Positions 18,988-28,260 of a DNA stretch of 64,000 nt are shown here, in pieces. The notes below the pieces were generated by a model. The model was not told where the DNA came from, ran no database searches, and saw only the letters and a list, made by a program, of their open reading frames with translations. The number at the start of each line of letters is the position of its first letter. Position 1 is the first letter of the stretch. Location: NCBI RefSeq assembly GCF_900105615.1, contig NZ_LT630003.1, forward strand, positions 4,402,501 to 4,466,500, given 5' to 3'. Made by a program: the position numbers and the translations under genes. This stretch comes from Lacrimispora sphenoides JCM 1415. Lineage in GTDB: Bacteria; Bacillota; Clostridia; Lachnospirales; Lachnospiraceae.

Positions 18988-19965
18988 ATGGGGGAATTTA
19001 TGACAACAAGAATAATAGGAACAGGTTCAGCTGTCCCGGAGCAAGTGGTAACCAATGACGATCTGGCAGGGTTTGTGGATACCAGTGATGAGTGGATAAG
19101 GACCAGGACCGGAATAAAGGAAAGACGGATCGCATCGGCGGAGTCGGGAACCTCTGATCTGGCCATTCAGGCTGCAAAAGAGGCGCTTATTAATGCCGAT
19201 GTATCGGCAGATGAACTGGATATCATCATTTTAGCCACTTCTTCTGCGGACTGCTGTTTCCCCAGCGGCGCCTGTGAGGTACAGGCGGCAATCGGAGCTC
19301 ACAGGGCAGCTGCTTTTGATTTAAGTGCGGCATGCTCCGGATTTGTTTATGCCCTAAATACAGTTCACGGCTTTATTAAGGCCGGGATCTACCGGACCGG
19401 GCTCGTGATCGGGGCGGATACCTTAAGTAAGCTGATAGACTGGAATGACAGAAGCACCTGTGTTCTGTTCGGGGATGGAGCCGGAGCGGCTGTCGTCCGG
19501 GCAGAAGAAAAGGGGATACTTCACATGACCATGGGAGCGGATGGCACCAGGGGAAGCGCTCTGGAATGCGGAGGAAGGACCACAGGAAACTTCCTCACTG
19601 GAGAGAAGCCGGAGCTTGGATATATGACCATGGACGGCCAGGAAGTGTTCAAATTTGCAGTCAAGACTGTGCCGGAGGCCATTAAACAGGTAGTGGAAGA
19701 AAGCGGAACCGACATAGAAGAAATTAAATATTTTATTCTGCATCAGGCAAATTACCGGATTTTTGAATCCATCGCAAAGCGGTTGAAGATACCTATGGAA
19801 AAATTTCCTACCAATCTGGAACGGTTTGGAAATACATCAGGAGCAACCATACCAATCCTTTTGGATGAGATGAACCGGGAAGGAAAGTTACAGCGGGGAG
19901 ATAAACTCGTATTTGCCGGCTTTGGAGCAGGATTAACCTGGGGAGCCACTCTTTTGGAGTGGTAA
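18988..19965 (+). CDS. fabH: 3-oxoacyl-ACP synthase III
   Basis: A 325-residue thiolase-fold enzyme that condenses acetyl-CoA (or a branched starter) with malonyl-ACP to start fatty-acid synthesis. The catalytic triad is visible: Cys in LSAACSGF (Cys116), His in ILHQANYR and Asn in FGNTSGATIP. The ATG at 18988 has GGGAG six bases before it; a second in-frame ATG at 19000 has a weaker site. First gene of the operon. Confidence 0.93.
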   Translation: MGEFMTTRIIGTGSAVPEQVVTNDDLAGFVDTSDEWIRTRTGIKERRIASAESGTSDLAIQAAKEALINADVSADELDIIILATSSADCCFPSGACEVQAAIGAHRAAAFDLSAACSGFVYALNTVHGFIKAGIYRTGLVIGADTLSKLIDWNDRSTCVLFGDGAGAAVVRAEEKGILHMTMGADGTRGSALECGGRTTGNFLTGEKPELGYMTMDGQEVFKFAVKTVPEAIKQVVEESGTDIEEIKYFILHQANYRIFESIAKRLKIPMEKFPTNLERFGNTSGATIPILLDEMNREGKLQRGDKLVFAGFGAGLTWGATLLEW

Positions 19966-20043
19966 TGATTTCAGCTAATACTTTGAAACTCAAAGTAATA
20001 GAATAAAAATAATAAGAATGAAAATGAAAGAGGAGATTGAATG

Positions 20044-20277
20044 ATGTTAGAGAAAATGCAGGAAATTATCGCAGAGCAGTTAAACGTGGAGGCAAGTAAA
20101 ATTACCGCCGAATCCTCCTTCAAAGAGGACTTAGGAGCAGATTCTCTGGATTTGTTTGAGCTTGTTATGGCTCTTGAGGATGAGTATTCTGTTGAAATTC
20201 CATCTGAGGATTTAGAGAAACTGACTACGGTTCAGCAGGTTATGGACTATTTAAAAGCGAAGGGCGTGGAAGCGTAA
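20044..20277 (+). CDS. acpP: Acyl carrier protein
   Basis: A 77-residue acidic carrier protein. The phosphopantetheine serine lies in the DSL of GADSLDLFE. Two adjacent ATG codons (20041 and 20044) are possible; AGGAG is five and eight bases away, so I prefer the second. It carries growing acyl chains among the enzymes of this operon. Confidence 0.95.
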   Translation: MLEKMQEIIAEQLNVEASKITAESSFKEDLGADSLDLFELVMALEDEYSVEIPSEDLEKLTTVQQVMDYLKAKGVEA

Positions 20278-21200
20278 TGAAAACCAGAATTACCGAACTT
20301 TTGGGAGTGGAACATCCGATTATCCAGGGCGGTATGGCCTGGGTGGCTGAGCATCATCTGGCCGCTGCCGTGTCGGAAGCCGGAGGTTTAGGCCTCATCG
20401 GCGGGGCAAATGCTCCCGGCGAGGTGGTACGGGCGGAGATCCGCAAGGCAAAGGAACTGACGGGAAAAACCATCGGCGTCAATGTCATGCTGTTAAGCCC
20501 TCACGCAGAGGATGTGGCAAAGGTAGTGGTGGAGGAAGGCATCAAGGTGGTGACCACCGGAGCCGGAAACCCGGAAAAATATATGGATATGTGGAAGGCA
20601 GCAGGAATCAAGGTGATTCCGGTGGTGGCTTCTGTGGCTCTGGCAAAGAGAATGGAGAAATACGGCGCAGATGCAGTAGTGGCAGAAGGATGTGAATCCG
20701 GCGGCCATATCGGCGAACAGACGACCATGACGTTAGTTCCCCAGATAGTGGATGCAGTATCCATACCGGTGATCGCTGCCGGCGGTATCGGAGACGGACG
20801 GGGAATCGCCGCAGCATTTATGCTGGGAGCAGAGGCTGTCCAGATCGGAACCAGGTTTGTAGTTGCAAAGGAATCCATTGTCCATGACAACTACAAGCAG
20901 CGGATCATTAAGGCAAAGGATATTGATTCTGCAGTAACCGGACGCAGCCATGGCCATCCCGTAAGGTCTTTGAGGAACCAGATGACCAGGGAGTATGCTA
21001 GACTGGAAGAGGAAGGCAAGTCCTTTGAAGAATTGGAATATATGACCCTTGGAACTCTAAGAAAAGCGGTTCAGGAGGGGGATATCACAAACGGTACGGT
21101 TATGGCCGGACAGATTGCAGGTATGATTTCCAGGGAACAGACCTGCAAAGAAATGATTGATGAGATGATGGAACAGGCAGAACGATTGCTTGGCCGTTAA
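20277..21200 (+). CDS. fabK: Enoyl-ACP reductase II (FMN-dependent)
   Basis: A 307-residue flavoprotein of the nitronate-monooxygenase fold that reduces the enoyl-ACP double bond. It starts with TELLGVEHPIIQGGMAW and contains VVAEGCESGGHIG and PVIAAGGIGDGRG, the FMN-phosphate and catalytic regions of FabK. Its ATG overlaps the acpP stop (TAATG). No FabI or FabL is seen in this operon, so this is probably its enoyl reductase; FabK-type enzymes are triclosan-insensitive in other species. Confidence 0.9.
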   Translation: MKTRITELLGVEHPIIQGGMAWVAEHHLAAAVSEAGGLGLIGGANAPGEVVRAEIRKAKELTGKTIGVNVMLLSPHAEDVAKVVVEEGIKVVTTGAGNPEKYMDMWKAAGIKVIPVVASVALAKRMEKYGADAVVAEGCESGGHIGEQTTMTLVPQIVDAVSIPVIAAGGIGDGRGIAAAFMLGAEAVQIGTRFVVAKESIVHDNYKQRIIKAKDIDSAVTGRSHGHPVRSLRNQMTREYARLEEEGKSFEELEYMTLGTLRKAVQEGDITNGTVMAGQIAGMISREQTCKEMIDEMMEQAERLLGR

Positions 21201-21216
21201 AGAGGAGTTTATTATC

Positions 21217-22137
21217 ATGAGCAAGATTGCATTTATTTTCCCAGGCCAGGGTGCGCAGTACTGTGGTATGGGCCAGGATTTTTATGAGCAGACAAAGATT
21301 GGAAAAGAAACATATGATATGGCTTCCAGCCTGCTTGGTTTTGACCTACCGGAGCTTTGCTTTGAAAAGAATGACCGGCTGGATATTACGGAATATACTC
21401 AGGCAGCCATGGTAACCACCAGCATTGCCATGCTGCGGGTGCTGGAAGCAGAAAAGGGCATAAGACCGCAGGTAACTGCCGGTTTAAGCCTGGGAGAATA
21501 CTGTGCGCTTGCGGCTGCAGGCGTCATGAGCGATGCAGATGCCATCCGGACTGTCAGGCAGAGGGGAATCCTCATGCAGGAAGCGGTTCCTAATGGGATC
21601 GGAGCCATGGCGGCTATTCTGGCACTGGATGCCTTAACGATTGAAGAAGTATTAAGCGGTATGGAGGGAGTCCAGATCGCCAATTACAACTGCCCGGGGC
21701 AGATTGTAATATCAGGTAAAAAAGAGGCTGTGGAAGCAGCAAATGAAAAGCTTCTGGCAGCAGGTGCAAAACGGGCGCTGATGTTAAATGTCAGCGGACC
21801 TTTCCATTCCTCCATGCTCACCGGTGCGGGGGAGAAATTGGGAGAGGTGCTTAAGGGCGTGGAAATAAAAACCCCTCAGATTCCCTACGTGGCGAATGTG
21901 ACAGCCCAGTATGTAACCGCCAGTGAAATGGTAAAGCCTTTGCTTAAGGAGCAGGTGTATTCTTCCGTGCGGTGGCAGCAGAGTGTGGAAACCATGGTAG
22001 CAGACGGTGTGGATACCTTTATCGAAATCGGGCCGGGTAAGACATTGGCCGGGTTCATTAAGAAGATTACGAAAGACGCAAGAGTCTTTAATATAGAGAA
22101 GCTGGAAGATATGGCGAAATTGATCAATTTTTCCTAA
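21217..22137 (+). CDS. fabD: Malonyl-CoA:ACP transacylase
   Basis: A 306-residue acyltransferase that moves malonyl from CoA to ACP. It begins KIAFIFPGQGAQYCGMG, has the nucleophile elbow GLSLGEYCAL (catalytic Ser) and the catalytic His in SGPFHSSMLT. The frame is open to 21190, but AAGAGGAG lies eight to ten bases before the ATG at 21217. Confidence 0.94.
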   Translation: MSKIAFIFPGQGAQYCGMGQDFYEQTKIGKETYDMASSLLGFDLPELCFEKNDRLDITEYTQAAMVTTSIAMLRVLEAEKGIRPQVTAGLSLGEYCALAAAGVMSDADAIRTVRQRGILMQEAVPNGIGAMAAILALDALTIEEVLSGMEGVQIANYNCPGQIVISGKKEAVEAANEKLLAAGAKRALMLNVSGPFHSSMLTGAGEKLGEVLKGVEIKTPQIPYVANVTAQYVTASEMVKPLLKEQVYSSVRWQQSVETMVADGVDTFIEIGPGKTLAGFIKKITKDARVFNIEKLEDMAKLINFS

Positions 22138-22180
22138 AGGTGAATCGAACTCCCTTTTAAGGATGCAGGAGGAAAAGAAC

Positions 22181-22921
22181 ATGTTAGATGGTAAGATAGC
22201 AGTGGTGACCGGAGCCGCCAAAGGAATCGGAAGGGCAATTGCCGTAAAGCTGGCAGACCAGGGAGCAACCGTGATTATTAATTATAATGGTTCTGATTCC
22301 CAGGCCATGGAAGTAGTGAAGGAGATTGAAGAAAAGGGTGGTAAGGCAGAAGCCGTTCAGTGTAACGTAGCAGAATATGAAAGCGTGGGCGTATTATTAG
22401 AAGGTGTGATAAAGAAATACGGTAAGCTGGATATTCTTGTGAACAATGCAGGGATCACACGGGATAATCTGCTGATGAAGATGTCTGAAGAAGATTTTGA
22501 TGCGGTGATCAATACCAATTTAAAGGGTGTATTCAACTGCATGAAGCATGTTGCCCGCCAGATGATCAAGCAAAAGAGCGGAAGGATCATAAATATTTCC
22601 TCTGTCTCCGGCGTGTTAGGCAATGCCGGGCAGGCAAATTACTGTGCAGCCAAGGCCGGTGTTATCGGTATCACCAAGTCTTTTGCCAGAGAGGCCGCAA
22701 GCAGAGGAATCACAGTAAATGCAATAGCCCCCGGTTTTATCCATACGGCGATGACTGAGGTTCTGCCGGATTCCGTAAAGGCAGCATCCTTAGAACAGAT
22801 CCCGATGAAACGTTTTGGAGCAGTAGAAGATATTGCCGGAGTGGCAGCATTTCTGGCATCAGAGGAAGCTGGGTACATCACTGGTCAGGTGATCAGTGTG
22901 GATGGCGGCATGGCTATGTAA
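22181..22921 (+). CDS. fabG: 3-oxoacyl-ACP reductase
   Basis: A 246-residue short-chain dehydrogenase that reduces 3-oxoacyl-ACP with NADPH. The cofactor motif is TGAAKGIGRAIA, followed by NNAGITRDNL, a catalytic Ser in NISSVSG and YCAAKAG (Tyr and Lys). AGGAGG stands seven bases before the chosen ATG; the frame extends 18 bases further up without a good site. Confidence 0.94.
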   Translation: MLDGKIAVVTGAAKGIGRAIAVKLADQGATVIINYNGSDSQAMEVVKEIEEKGGKAEAVQCNVAEYESVGVLLEGVIKKYGKLDILVNNAGITRDNLLMKMSEEDFDAVINTNLKGVFNCMKHVARQMIKQKSGRIINISSVSGVLGNAGQANYCAAKAGVIGITKSFAREAASRGITVNAIAPGFIHTAMTEVLPDSVKAASLEQIPMKRFGAVEDIAGVAAFLASEEAGYITGQVISVDGGMAM

Positions 22922-22936
22922 GCGAGGAGAGATGGT

Positions 22937-24175
22937 ATGAAGAGAAGAGTGGTAGTAACCGGCATGGGTGCCATTACCCCAATCGGGAAAGATGTAGAGA
23001 GCTTTTGGAATGGCTTAAAGGAAAATAAGGTGGGGATCGGACCGATCACCCAGTTTGATACAACGGATTATAAAGCAAAACTGGCTGCCGAGGTAAAGGA
23101 TTTTGATCCAAAGGATTATATGGATGTAAAGGCAGCAAAACGTATGGAACGCTTTGCCCAGTTTGCCGTGGCGGCTTCAAAGGAAGCCTTAGAGACGTCA
23201 GGCATTGACATGGAAAAGGAAGACCCTTACCGGGTGGGCGTAAGCGTTGGTTCAGGAATCGGAAGCTTACAGGCCCTTGAGAGGGAGAATAAAAAGCTTT
23301 TGGAAAGAGGGCCGGGCAGGGTAAATCCCCTTCTGGTTCCTCTGATGATATCTAATATGGCGGCCGGAAACGTGGGAATCCAGTTCGGATTAAAAGGAAA
23401 GTGCATCAATGTGGTAACTGCCTGTGCCACTGGAACCCATTCCATAGGGGAAGCCTTCCGTTCCATCCAGTACGGAGAAGCGGATGTCATGGTGGCGGGA
23501 GGAGCAGAAGCCAGCATCACCCCGATCGGTGTGGCAGGATTTACGGCTCTTACGGCACTTACGACTGCAGATGATCCCCTGCGCGCTTCCATCCCATTTG
23601 ATAAAGACAGAAGCGGCTTTGTTATGGGAGAAGGAGCAGGCGTGGTTATTTTAGAAGAGCTGGAGCATGCGCTCTCAAGAAATGCGGTCATCTACGGTGA
23701 AGTGGTTGGCTACGGTTCAACCTGTGACGCATACCACATCACATCCCCGGCTGAGGATGGAAGCGGTGCGGCAAGAGCCATGACCGAGGCCATAAAGGAT
23801 GGGGGAATTGCTCCTGAGAATATCGATTATGTGAATGCCCATGGTACCAGCACTCATCACAATGACCTGTTTGAGACCCTGGCCATTAAGACTGCCTTAG
23901 GCGACCATGCAAAGGATGTAAAGATCAGCTCCACTAAGTCCATGGTGGGCCATCTCTTAGGCGCTGCAGGAGGGATCGAGTTCATTGCCTGTGTAAAATC
24001 TATCCGGGATGGCTTTGTTCATGCAACTGCCGGCCTTTTAGAAGAAGGAGAAGGCTGTGATCTGGATTATACCAAAGGGGAAGGTGTTGCCTGTGATGTA
24101 ACATATGCCATCAGCAACTCCCTGGGATTCGGCGGACATAATGCCAGCATTCTTGTGAAGAAGTTTGAACAATAG
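22937..24175 (+). CDS. fabF: 3-oxoacyl-ACP synthase II
   Basis: A 412-residue elongation condensing enzyme. The catalytic residues are Cys in VTACATGTHS, His in NAHGTSTHHND and His in KSMVGHLLGAAGG. It elongates acyl-ACP with malonyl-ACP. No FabB paralogue or FabM isomerase is seen in this window; if absent elsewhere, unsaturated acids would need another route. Confidence 0.94.
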   Translation: MKRRVVVTGMGAITPIGKDVESFWNGLKENKVGIGPITQFDTTDYKAKLAAEVKDFDPKDYMDVKAAKRMERFAQFAVAASKEALETSGIDMEKEDPYRVGVSVGSGIGSLQALERENKKLLERGPGRVNPLLVPLMISNMAAGNVGIQFGLKGKCINVVTACATGTHSIGEAFRSIQYGEADVMVAGGAEASITPIGVAGFTALTALTTADDPLRASIPFDKDRSGFVMGEGAGVVILEELEHALSRNAVIYGEVVGYGSTCDAYHITSPAEDGSGAARAMTEAIKDGGIAPENIDYVNAHGTSTHHNDLFETLAIKTALGDHAKDVKISSTKSMVGHLLGAAGGIEFIACVKSIRDGFVHATAGLLEEGEGCDLDYTKGEGVACDVTYAISNSLGFGGHNASILVKKFEQ

Positions 24176-24185
24176 GAGGCAGTCT

Positions 24186-24665
24186 ATGGAGATCAATGAT
24201 ATTATCAGGCTGATGCAGGCTGTAAAAGAAAATGAATTAACCAGCTTTAGAATGGAAGAGGGAGACTTAAAGCTTTCCATTAAGAAAGAAAAAGAAAGAG
24301 AATTCGTGACAATATCCGGAAATTCTGTGGTTCAGACAGAAGCGGCAGCAGGTGTTTTCGCCCAGCAGGCGGTTCCCGCGGTCACTCCAGCCGGGAAGCC
24401 CTTGGAAGGGGCTGGAAATGATATCTGTTCGGATAAGCTTGTATCCTCTCCTTTGGTAGGAACTTTTTATAATGCGTCGTCTCCTGAAAGTGAACCATTT
24501 GTAAAGGTTGGAGATCAGGTTAAGAAGGGGCAGGTCTTAGGAATTATCGAAGCCATGAAGCTGATGAATGAGATTGAATGTGAATTTGATGGCGTGTTGG
24601 AAGCCATTTTGATAGGTAACGAAGATGTGGTGGAGTACGGTCAGCCTCTGTTCCGTATCCGGTAA
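24186..24665 (+). CDS. accB: Biotin carboxyl carrier protein of acetyl-CoA carboxylase
   Basis: A 159-residue carrier. The C-terminal biotinyl domain has the biotin-accepting lysine in IEAMKLMNEIE; the N-terminal part is a short helix region, then an Ala/Pro-rich linker (about 55-85). TAGGAGG precedes the ATG at 24186; the frame upstream overlaps fabF. Confidence 0.94.
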   Translation: MEINDIIRLMQAVKENELTSFRMEEGDLKLSIKKEKEREFVTISGNSVVQTEAAAGVFAQQAVPAVTPAGKPLEGAGNDICSDKLVSSPLVGTFYNASSPESEPFVKVGDQVKKGQVLGIIEAMKLMNEIECEFDGVLEAILIGNEDVVEYGQPLFRIR

Positions 24666-24680
24666 TCAGTTGTGAAATCT

Positions 24681-24712
24681 AAGAGAGGCCCAGAGGCTGG
24701 GCCTCTCTTTTA
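24681..24712 (+). terminator. Terminator-like hairpin inside the FASII operon
   Basis: AAGAGAGGCCCAG (24681-24693) pairs perfectly with CTGGGCCTCTCTT (24697-24709) around a three-base loop, then a short T run. It sits between accB and fabZ and looks like an intrinsic terminator or attenuator that would lower expression of the downstream acc genes. Confidence 0.7.
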
Positions 24713-24730
24713 AAAGCAGGAGGGCGCATG

Positions 24731-25153
24731 ATGTTAGGTATTAAGGAGATTCAGGAGATTATTCCTCACAGACACCCGTTTTTACTGGTGGACTGCATCG
24801 AGGAGTTTGAGCCTGGAGTGAGAGCGGTTGGATATAAATGTGTGTCTTATAATGAACCTTTTTTCCAGGGACATTTTCCGGCAGAGCCGGTAATGCCGGG
24901 AGTCCTGATCATAGAGGCCCTGGCACAGGTAGGTACAGTTGCAATGTTAAGCATGGAAGAGAATAAAGGGAAAATTGGTTATTTTGGTGGTATTGACAAG
25001 GCCAAATTCAAGCACAAGGTCATCCCGGGAGAAAGGCTTAAGCTGGAATGTGAGATCATTAAGCGCAAAGGTCCTGTGGGTGTGGGAAAGGCAACCGCAA
25101 CCGTAGACGGGAAGCTGGCGGCCAGTGCGGAACTGACATTTATGATTGGGTAG
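24731..25153 (+). CDS. fabZ: 3-hydroxyacyl-ACP dehydratase
   Basis: A 140-residue hot-dog-fold dehydratase. The catalytic His is in [11 protein letters not shown] and the acidic partner in [13 protein letters not shown]. Two adjacent ATG codons exist (24728, 24731); AGGAGG seven bases before the second favours it. It follows the mid-operon hairpin by about 20 bases. Confidence 0.93.
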   Translation: MLGIKEIQEIIPHRHPFLLVDCIEEFEPGVRAVGYKCVSYNEPFFQGHFPAEPVMPGVLIIEALAQVGTVAMLSMEENKGKIGYFGGIDKAKFKHKVIPGERLKLECEIIKRKGPVGVGKATATVDGKLAASAELTFMIG

Positions 25154-25162
25154 GTGAGGCTC

Positions 25163-26515
25163 ATGTTTGATAAGATTTTAATTGCCAACCGCGGAGAGAT
25201 TGCGGTACGTATCATAAGGGCCTGCAGGGAAATGGGGATTAAAACGGTTGCTGTTTATTCAGAGGCGGACCGGGAGAGTCTTCATACCTTATTAGCCGAT
25301 GAGGCGATCTGCATTGGTCCGGCCCCCTCGACCCAGAGCTACTTAAACATGGAGAGGATCCTCACGGCCACCGTAGCCATGAAAGCGGATGCCATTCATC
25401 CAGGCTTTGGCTTTTTATCGGAAAATGCCAGGTTTGCGGAACTTTGTGAAAAGTGTAACATTACCTTTATCGGCCCATCTGCAGCAGTAATAGGGAAGAT
25501 GGGAAATAAATCCGAGGCCAGAAAGACTATGATAGAAGCAGGGGTCCCCGTGATCCCAGGCGGAAAAGAAGCGGTCCGCCAGGTACAAGAGGCGAAGGCA
25601 ATGGCGGAAAGGATCGGTTTTCCTGTTATGATCAAGGCTTCCTCAGGAGGCGGCGGGAAAGGTATGAGGATTTCCAGAAGCCTGGAGGATTTCGAGGCTA
25701 ATTTTAAGAATGCCCAGATGGAGTCCGTAAAGGGATTTTCAGATGATACCATGTATATTGAAAAATATATCGAAAAGCCAAGGCATATTGAATTTCAGAT
25801 TATGGCTGATCAGTTTGGAAATGTAGTGCATCTGGGGGAACGTGACTGTTCCATTCAAAGACGCCATCAAAAGGTGCTTGAAGAATCCCCGTCAGCAGCT
25901 ATCTCTGAGGAGTTAAGGAACCGCATGGGAGAGATTGCGGTCCGCGCGGCCAAGGCCGTTCACTATGAGAATGCAGGAACAATTGAGTTCCTTTTGGATA
26001 AACATAAAAATTTTTATTTTATGGAAATGAACACCCGAATCCAGGTGGAGCATCCGGTGACGGAAATGGTGACCGGCCTGGATTTAATCAAGGAACAGAT
26101 CCGGATCGCAGCAGGAGAGCCATTAAGTGTAAGGCAGGAGGATGTAGCCATTACAGGCCATGCCATTGAATGCAGAGTCAATGCAGAAAATCCTGCGAAA
26201 AACTTCATGCCCTGTCCTGGCCTTATAAAAAATGTCCATGTGCCCGGAGGCAACGGAGTCCGCATAGACACACACATTTACAACGAATATAAGGTTCCGG
26301 CCAATTATGATTCCATGCTGATGAAGATGATCGTCCACGGAAAAGACCGGGAGGAAGCCATCTTAAAGATGAGAAGCGCTCTTGGAGAACTGATCATCGA
26401 GGGGATTGAGACAAATGTGGATTTTCAGTTTGATATCCTGAGTCATGAAGCTTACCGGGATGGAGATGTGGATACGGATTTTATTCCCAAATATTTTCCG
26501 GATTATGTCCGGTAG
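25163..26515 (+). CDS. accC: Biotin carboxylase subunit of acetyl-CoA carboxylase
   Basis: A 450-residue ATP-grasp enzyme that carboxylates biotin on AccB. It begins FDKILIANRGEIAVRI, has the glycine-rich ATP loop KASSGGGGKGMRI (about residue 160) and the catalytic EMNTRIQVEHPVTE region. An in-frame GTG at 25154 is an alternative start. Confidence 0.95.
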   Translation: MFDKILIANRGEIAVRIIRACREMGIKTVAVYSEADRESLHTLLADEAICIGPAPSTQSYLNMERILTATVAMKADAIHPGFGFLSENARFAELCEKCNITFIGPSAAVIGKMGNKSEARKTMIEAGVPVIPGGKEAVRQVQEAKAMAERIGFPVMIKASSGGGGKGMRISRSLEDFEANFKNAQMESVKGFSDDTMYIEKYIEKPRHIEFQIMADQFGNVVHLGERDCSIQRRHQKVLEESPSAAISEELRNRMGEIAVRAAKAVHYENAGTIEFLLDKHKNFYFMEMNTRIQVEHPVTEMVTGLDLIKEQIRIAAGEPLSVRQEDVAITGHAIECRVNAENPAKNFMPCPGLIKNVHVPGGNGVRIDTHIYNEYKVPANYDSMLMKMIVHGKDREEAILKMRSALGELIIEGIETNVDFQFDILSHEAYRDGDVDTDFIPKYFPDYVR

Positions 26516-26535
26516 GCAGGTAAAGGAGCAATCTT

Positions 26536-28260
26536 ATGTTAAAAAGCATGTTTAAGAAAACCTATACATTAATAGACAGCAAATACAAGGCTCCTGAAAA
26601 AGCAGAGGAACCGGGCATTCCGGAAGGGCTGTGGAGGAAATGCAATAAATGCTGTCAGCCCATCTATGTGGAGGATGTGCGAAGCAATCATTTCATCTGT
26701 CCAAAATGCAAGGGATATTTCCGTCTTCATGCTTACCAGAGGATTGAGATGGTAGCGGATGAGGGGACCTTTGAGGAATGGGATAAGGAGATGGAATTTA
26801 AAAATCCCCTTGATTTTCCGGGATATGAAAAGAAGGTCGCAGCAGCCAGGGAAAAAACCGGGCTTTCCGAAGCCATTGTCACCGGCTGCTGTGAAATGAA
26901 TGGCCAGAAGGCAGTGATCGGAGTCTGTGATGCCCGTTTCATCATGAGCAGCATGGGTCATGTGATGGGGGAAAAGATCGCTAGGGCCGTAGAGCGGGCG
27001 ACGAAGGAGAAGCTTCCGGTGATCATCTTTGCATGTTCCGGAGGAGCCAGGATGCAGGAGGGGATTGTATCACTCATGCAGATGGCAAAGACTTCGGCAG
27101 CCTTAAAGCGCCATCACAAGGCAGGCCAGCTTTTTATCAGTGTCCTTACAGACCCTACCACAGGCGGGGTGACGGCCAGTTTTGCCATGTTGGGTGACAT
27201 CATTCTGGCAGAGCCTTTCGCCCTGATCGGATTTGCAGGCCCCCGGGTAATTGAACAGACCATTGGTCAGAAGCTGCCGGAAGGATTCCAGAGAGCGGAA
27301 TTTTTGCTTGAACATGGCTTCATTGATAAGATCGTACCCAGGGAAGAGATGAAGGAAACCTTGGCTAACATCTTAAGGCTCCACAATCCCCAAAGCAGTC
27401 AGGACCTTCCTGTGGATAACCGAACAAAAGCGGAATCAAATGGTGGAAAAAAGAAGGTTCTCCGGTTGAAAAAGAATAAAAGGAGTGCCTGGGATACCGT
27501 ATTGCTATCCAGAAGCTCGGACCGGCCGGTGGCATCGGATTACATTCATGCGCTGTTTGATGATTTCATGGAGTTTGCCGGGGATCGTTATTATAAAGAT
27601 GACGGGGCAATTATAGGCGGGATCGCTTCCTTCCATGGAATTCCCGTTACGGTCATCGGACAGGAAAAAGGGAAGAATACTAAGGATAACATCAGGCGTA
27701 ATTTTGGAATGCCATCACCCGATGGATACCGGAAGGCTCTGCGGCTGATGAAACAGGCGGAAGTCTTTGGCCGTCCGGTCATCTGTTTTGTGGATACACC
27801 GGGAGCCTTCTGCGGCCTGGAGGCCGAAGAAAGGGGCCAGGGAGAGGCCATCGCCAGAAATTTATTTGAAATGGCAGATTTAACCGTGCCGGTTCTTTCC
27901 ATTGTTATAGGAGAGGGCGGCAGCGGCGGCGCTCTTGCCATGGCGGTTGGAAATGAAGTCTGGATGATGGAGAATTCCATTTATTCTATTCTCTCCCCCG
28001 AGGGCTTTGCATCGATTTTATATAAAGACAGCAAAAAGGCAAATGACGCTGCCAGGGTCATGAAGATCACGGCCAGGGATTTAATGGAGTTAGGTCTCAT
28101 AGAGCGGGTGATCTCAGAAGAAGAACCGGCCTGTGCAGATAATCTTGACCGAATTGCGGAGGAAATGGATAAGGCCATGGAAGAATTTTTTGCCGTTTTC
28201 CTTACCATGACAAAGGAAGAACTTGCAGATCAAAGATATGAAAGATTTAGGAGAATGTAA
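26536..28260 (+). CDS. accDA: Fused acetyl-CoA carboxyltransferase, beta-alpha
   Basis: A 574-residue single chain joining AccD and AccA, which together move the carboxyl group from biotin to acetyl-CoA. Residues 1 to about 285 match AccD: the zinc ribbon CNKC...CPKC (about 35-57) and the crotonase-fold core with CSGGARMQEG. After a Lys-rich linker (about 295-315), residues 318 to 574 match AccA (GDRYYKDDGAIIGG, FVDTPGAFCGLEAEERGQ, IGEGGSGGALAM). E. coli has two separate proteins. The fusion is in frame with no stop, so it is natural. AAAGGAG precedes the ATG. Confidence 0.92.
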   Translation: MLKSMFKKTYTLIDSKYKAPEKAEEPGIPEGLWRKCNKCCQPIYVEDVRSNHFICPKCKGYFRLHAYQRIEMVADEGTFEEWDKEMEFKNPLDFPGYEKKVAAAREKTGLSEAIVTGCCEMNGQKAVIGVCDARFIMSSMGHVMGEKIARAVERATKEKLPVIIFACSGGARMQEGIVSLMQMAKTSAALKRHHKAGQLFISVLTDPTTGGVTASFAMLGDIILAEPFALIGFAGPRVIEQTIGQKLPEGFQRAEFLLEHGFIDKIVPREEMKETLANILRLHNPQSSQDLPVDNRTKAESNGGKKKVLRLKKNKRSAWDTVLLSRSSDRPVASDYIHALFDDFMEFAGDRYYKDDGAIIGGIASFHGIPVTVIGQEKGKNTKDNIRRNFGMPSPDGYRKALRLMKQAEVFGRPVICFVDTPGAFCGLEAEERGQGEAIARNLFEMADLTVPVLSIVIGEGGSGGALAMAVGNEVWMMENSIYSILSPEGFASILYKDSKKANDAARVMKITARDLMELGLIERVISEEEPACADNLDRIAEEMDKAMEEFFAVFLTMTKEELADQRYERFRRM

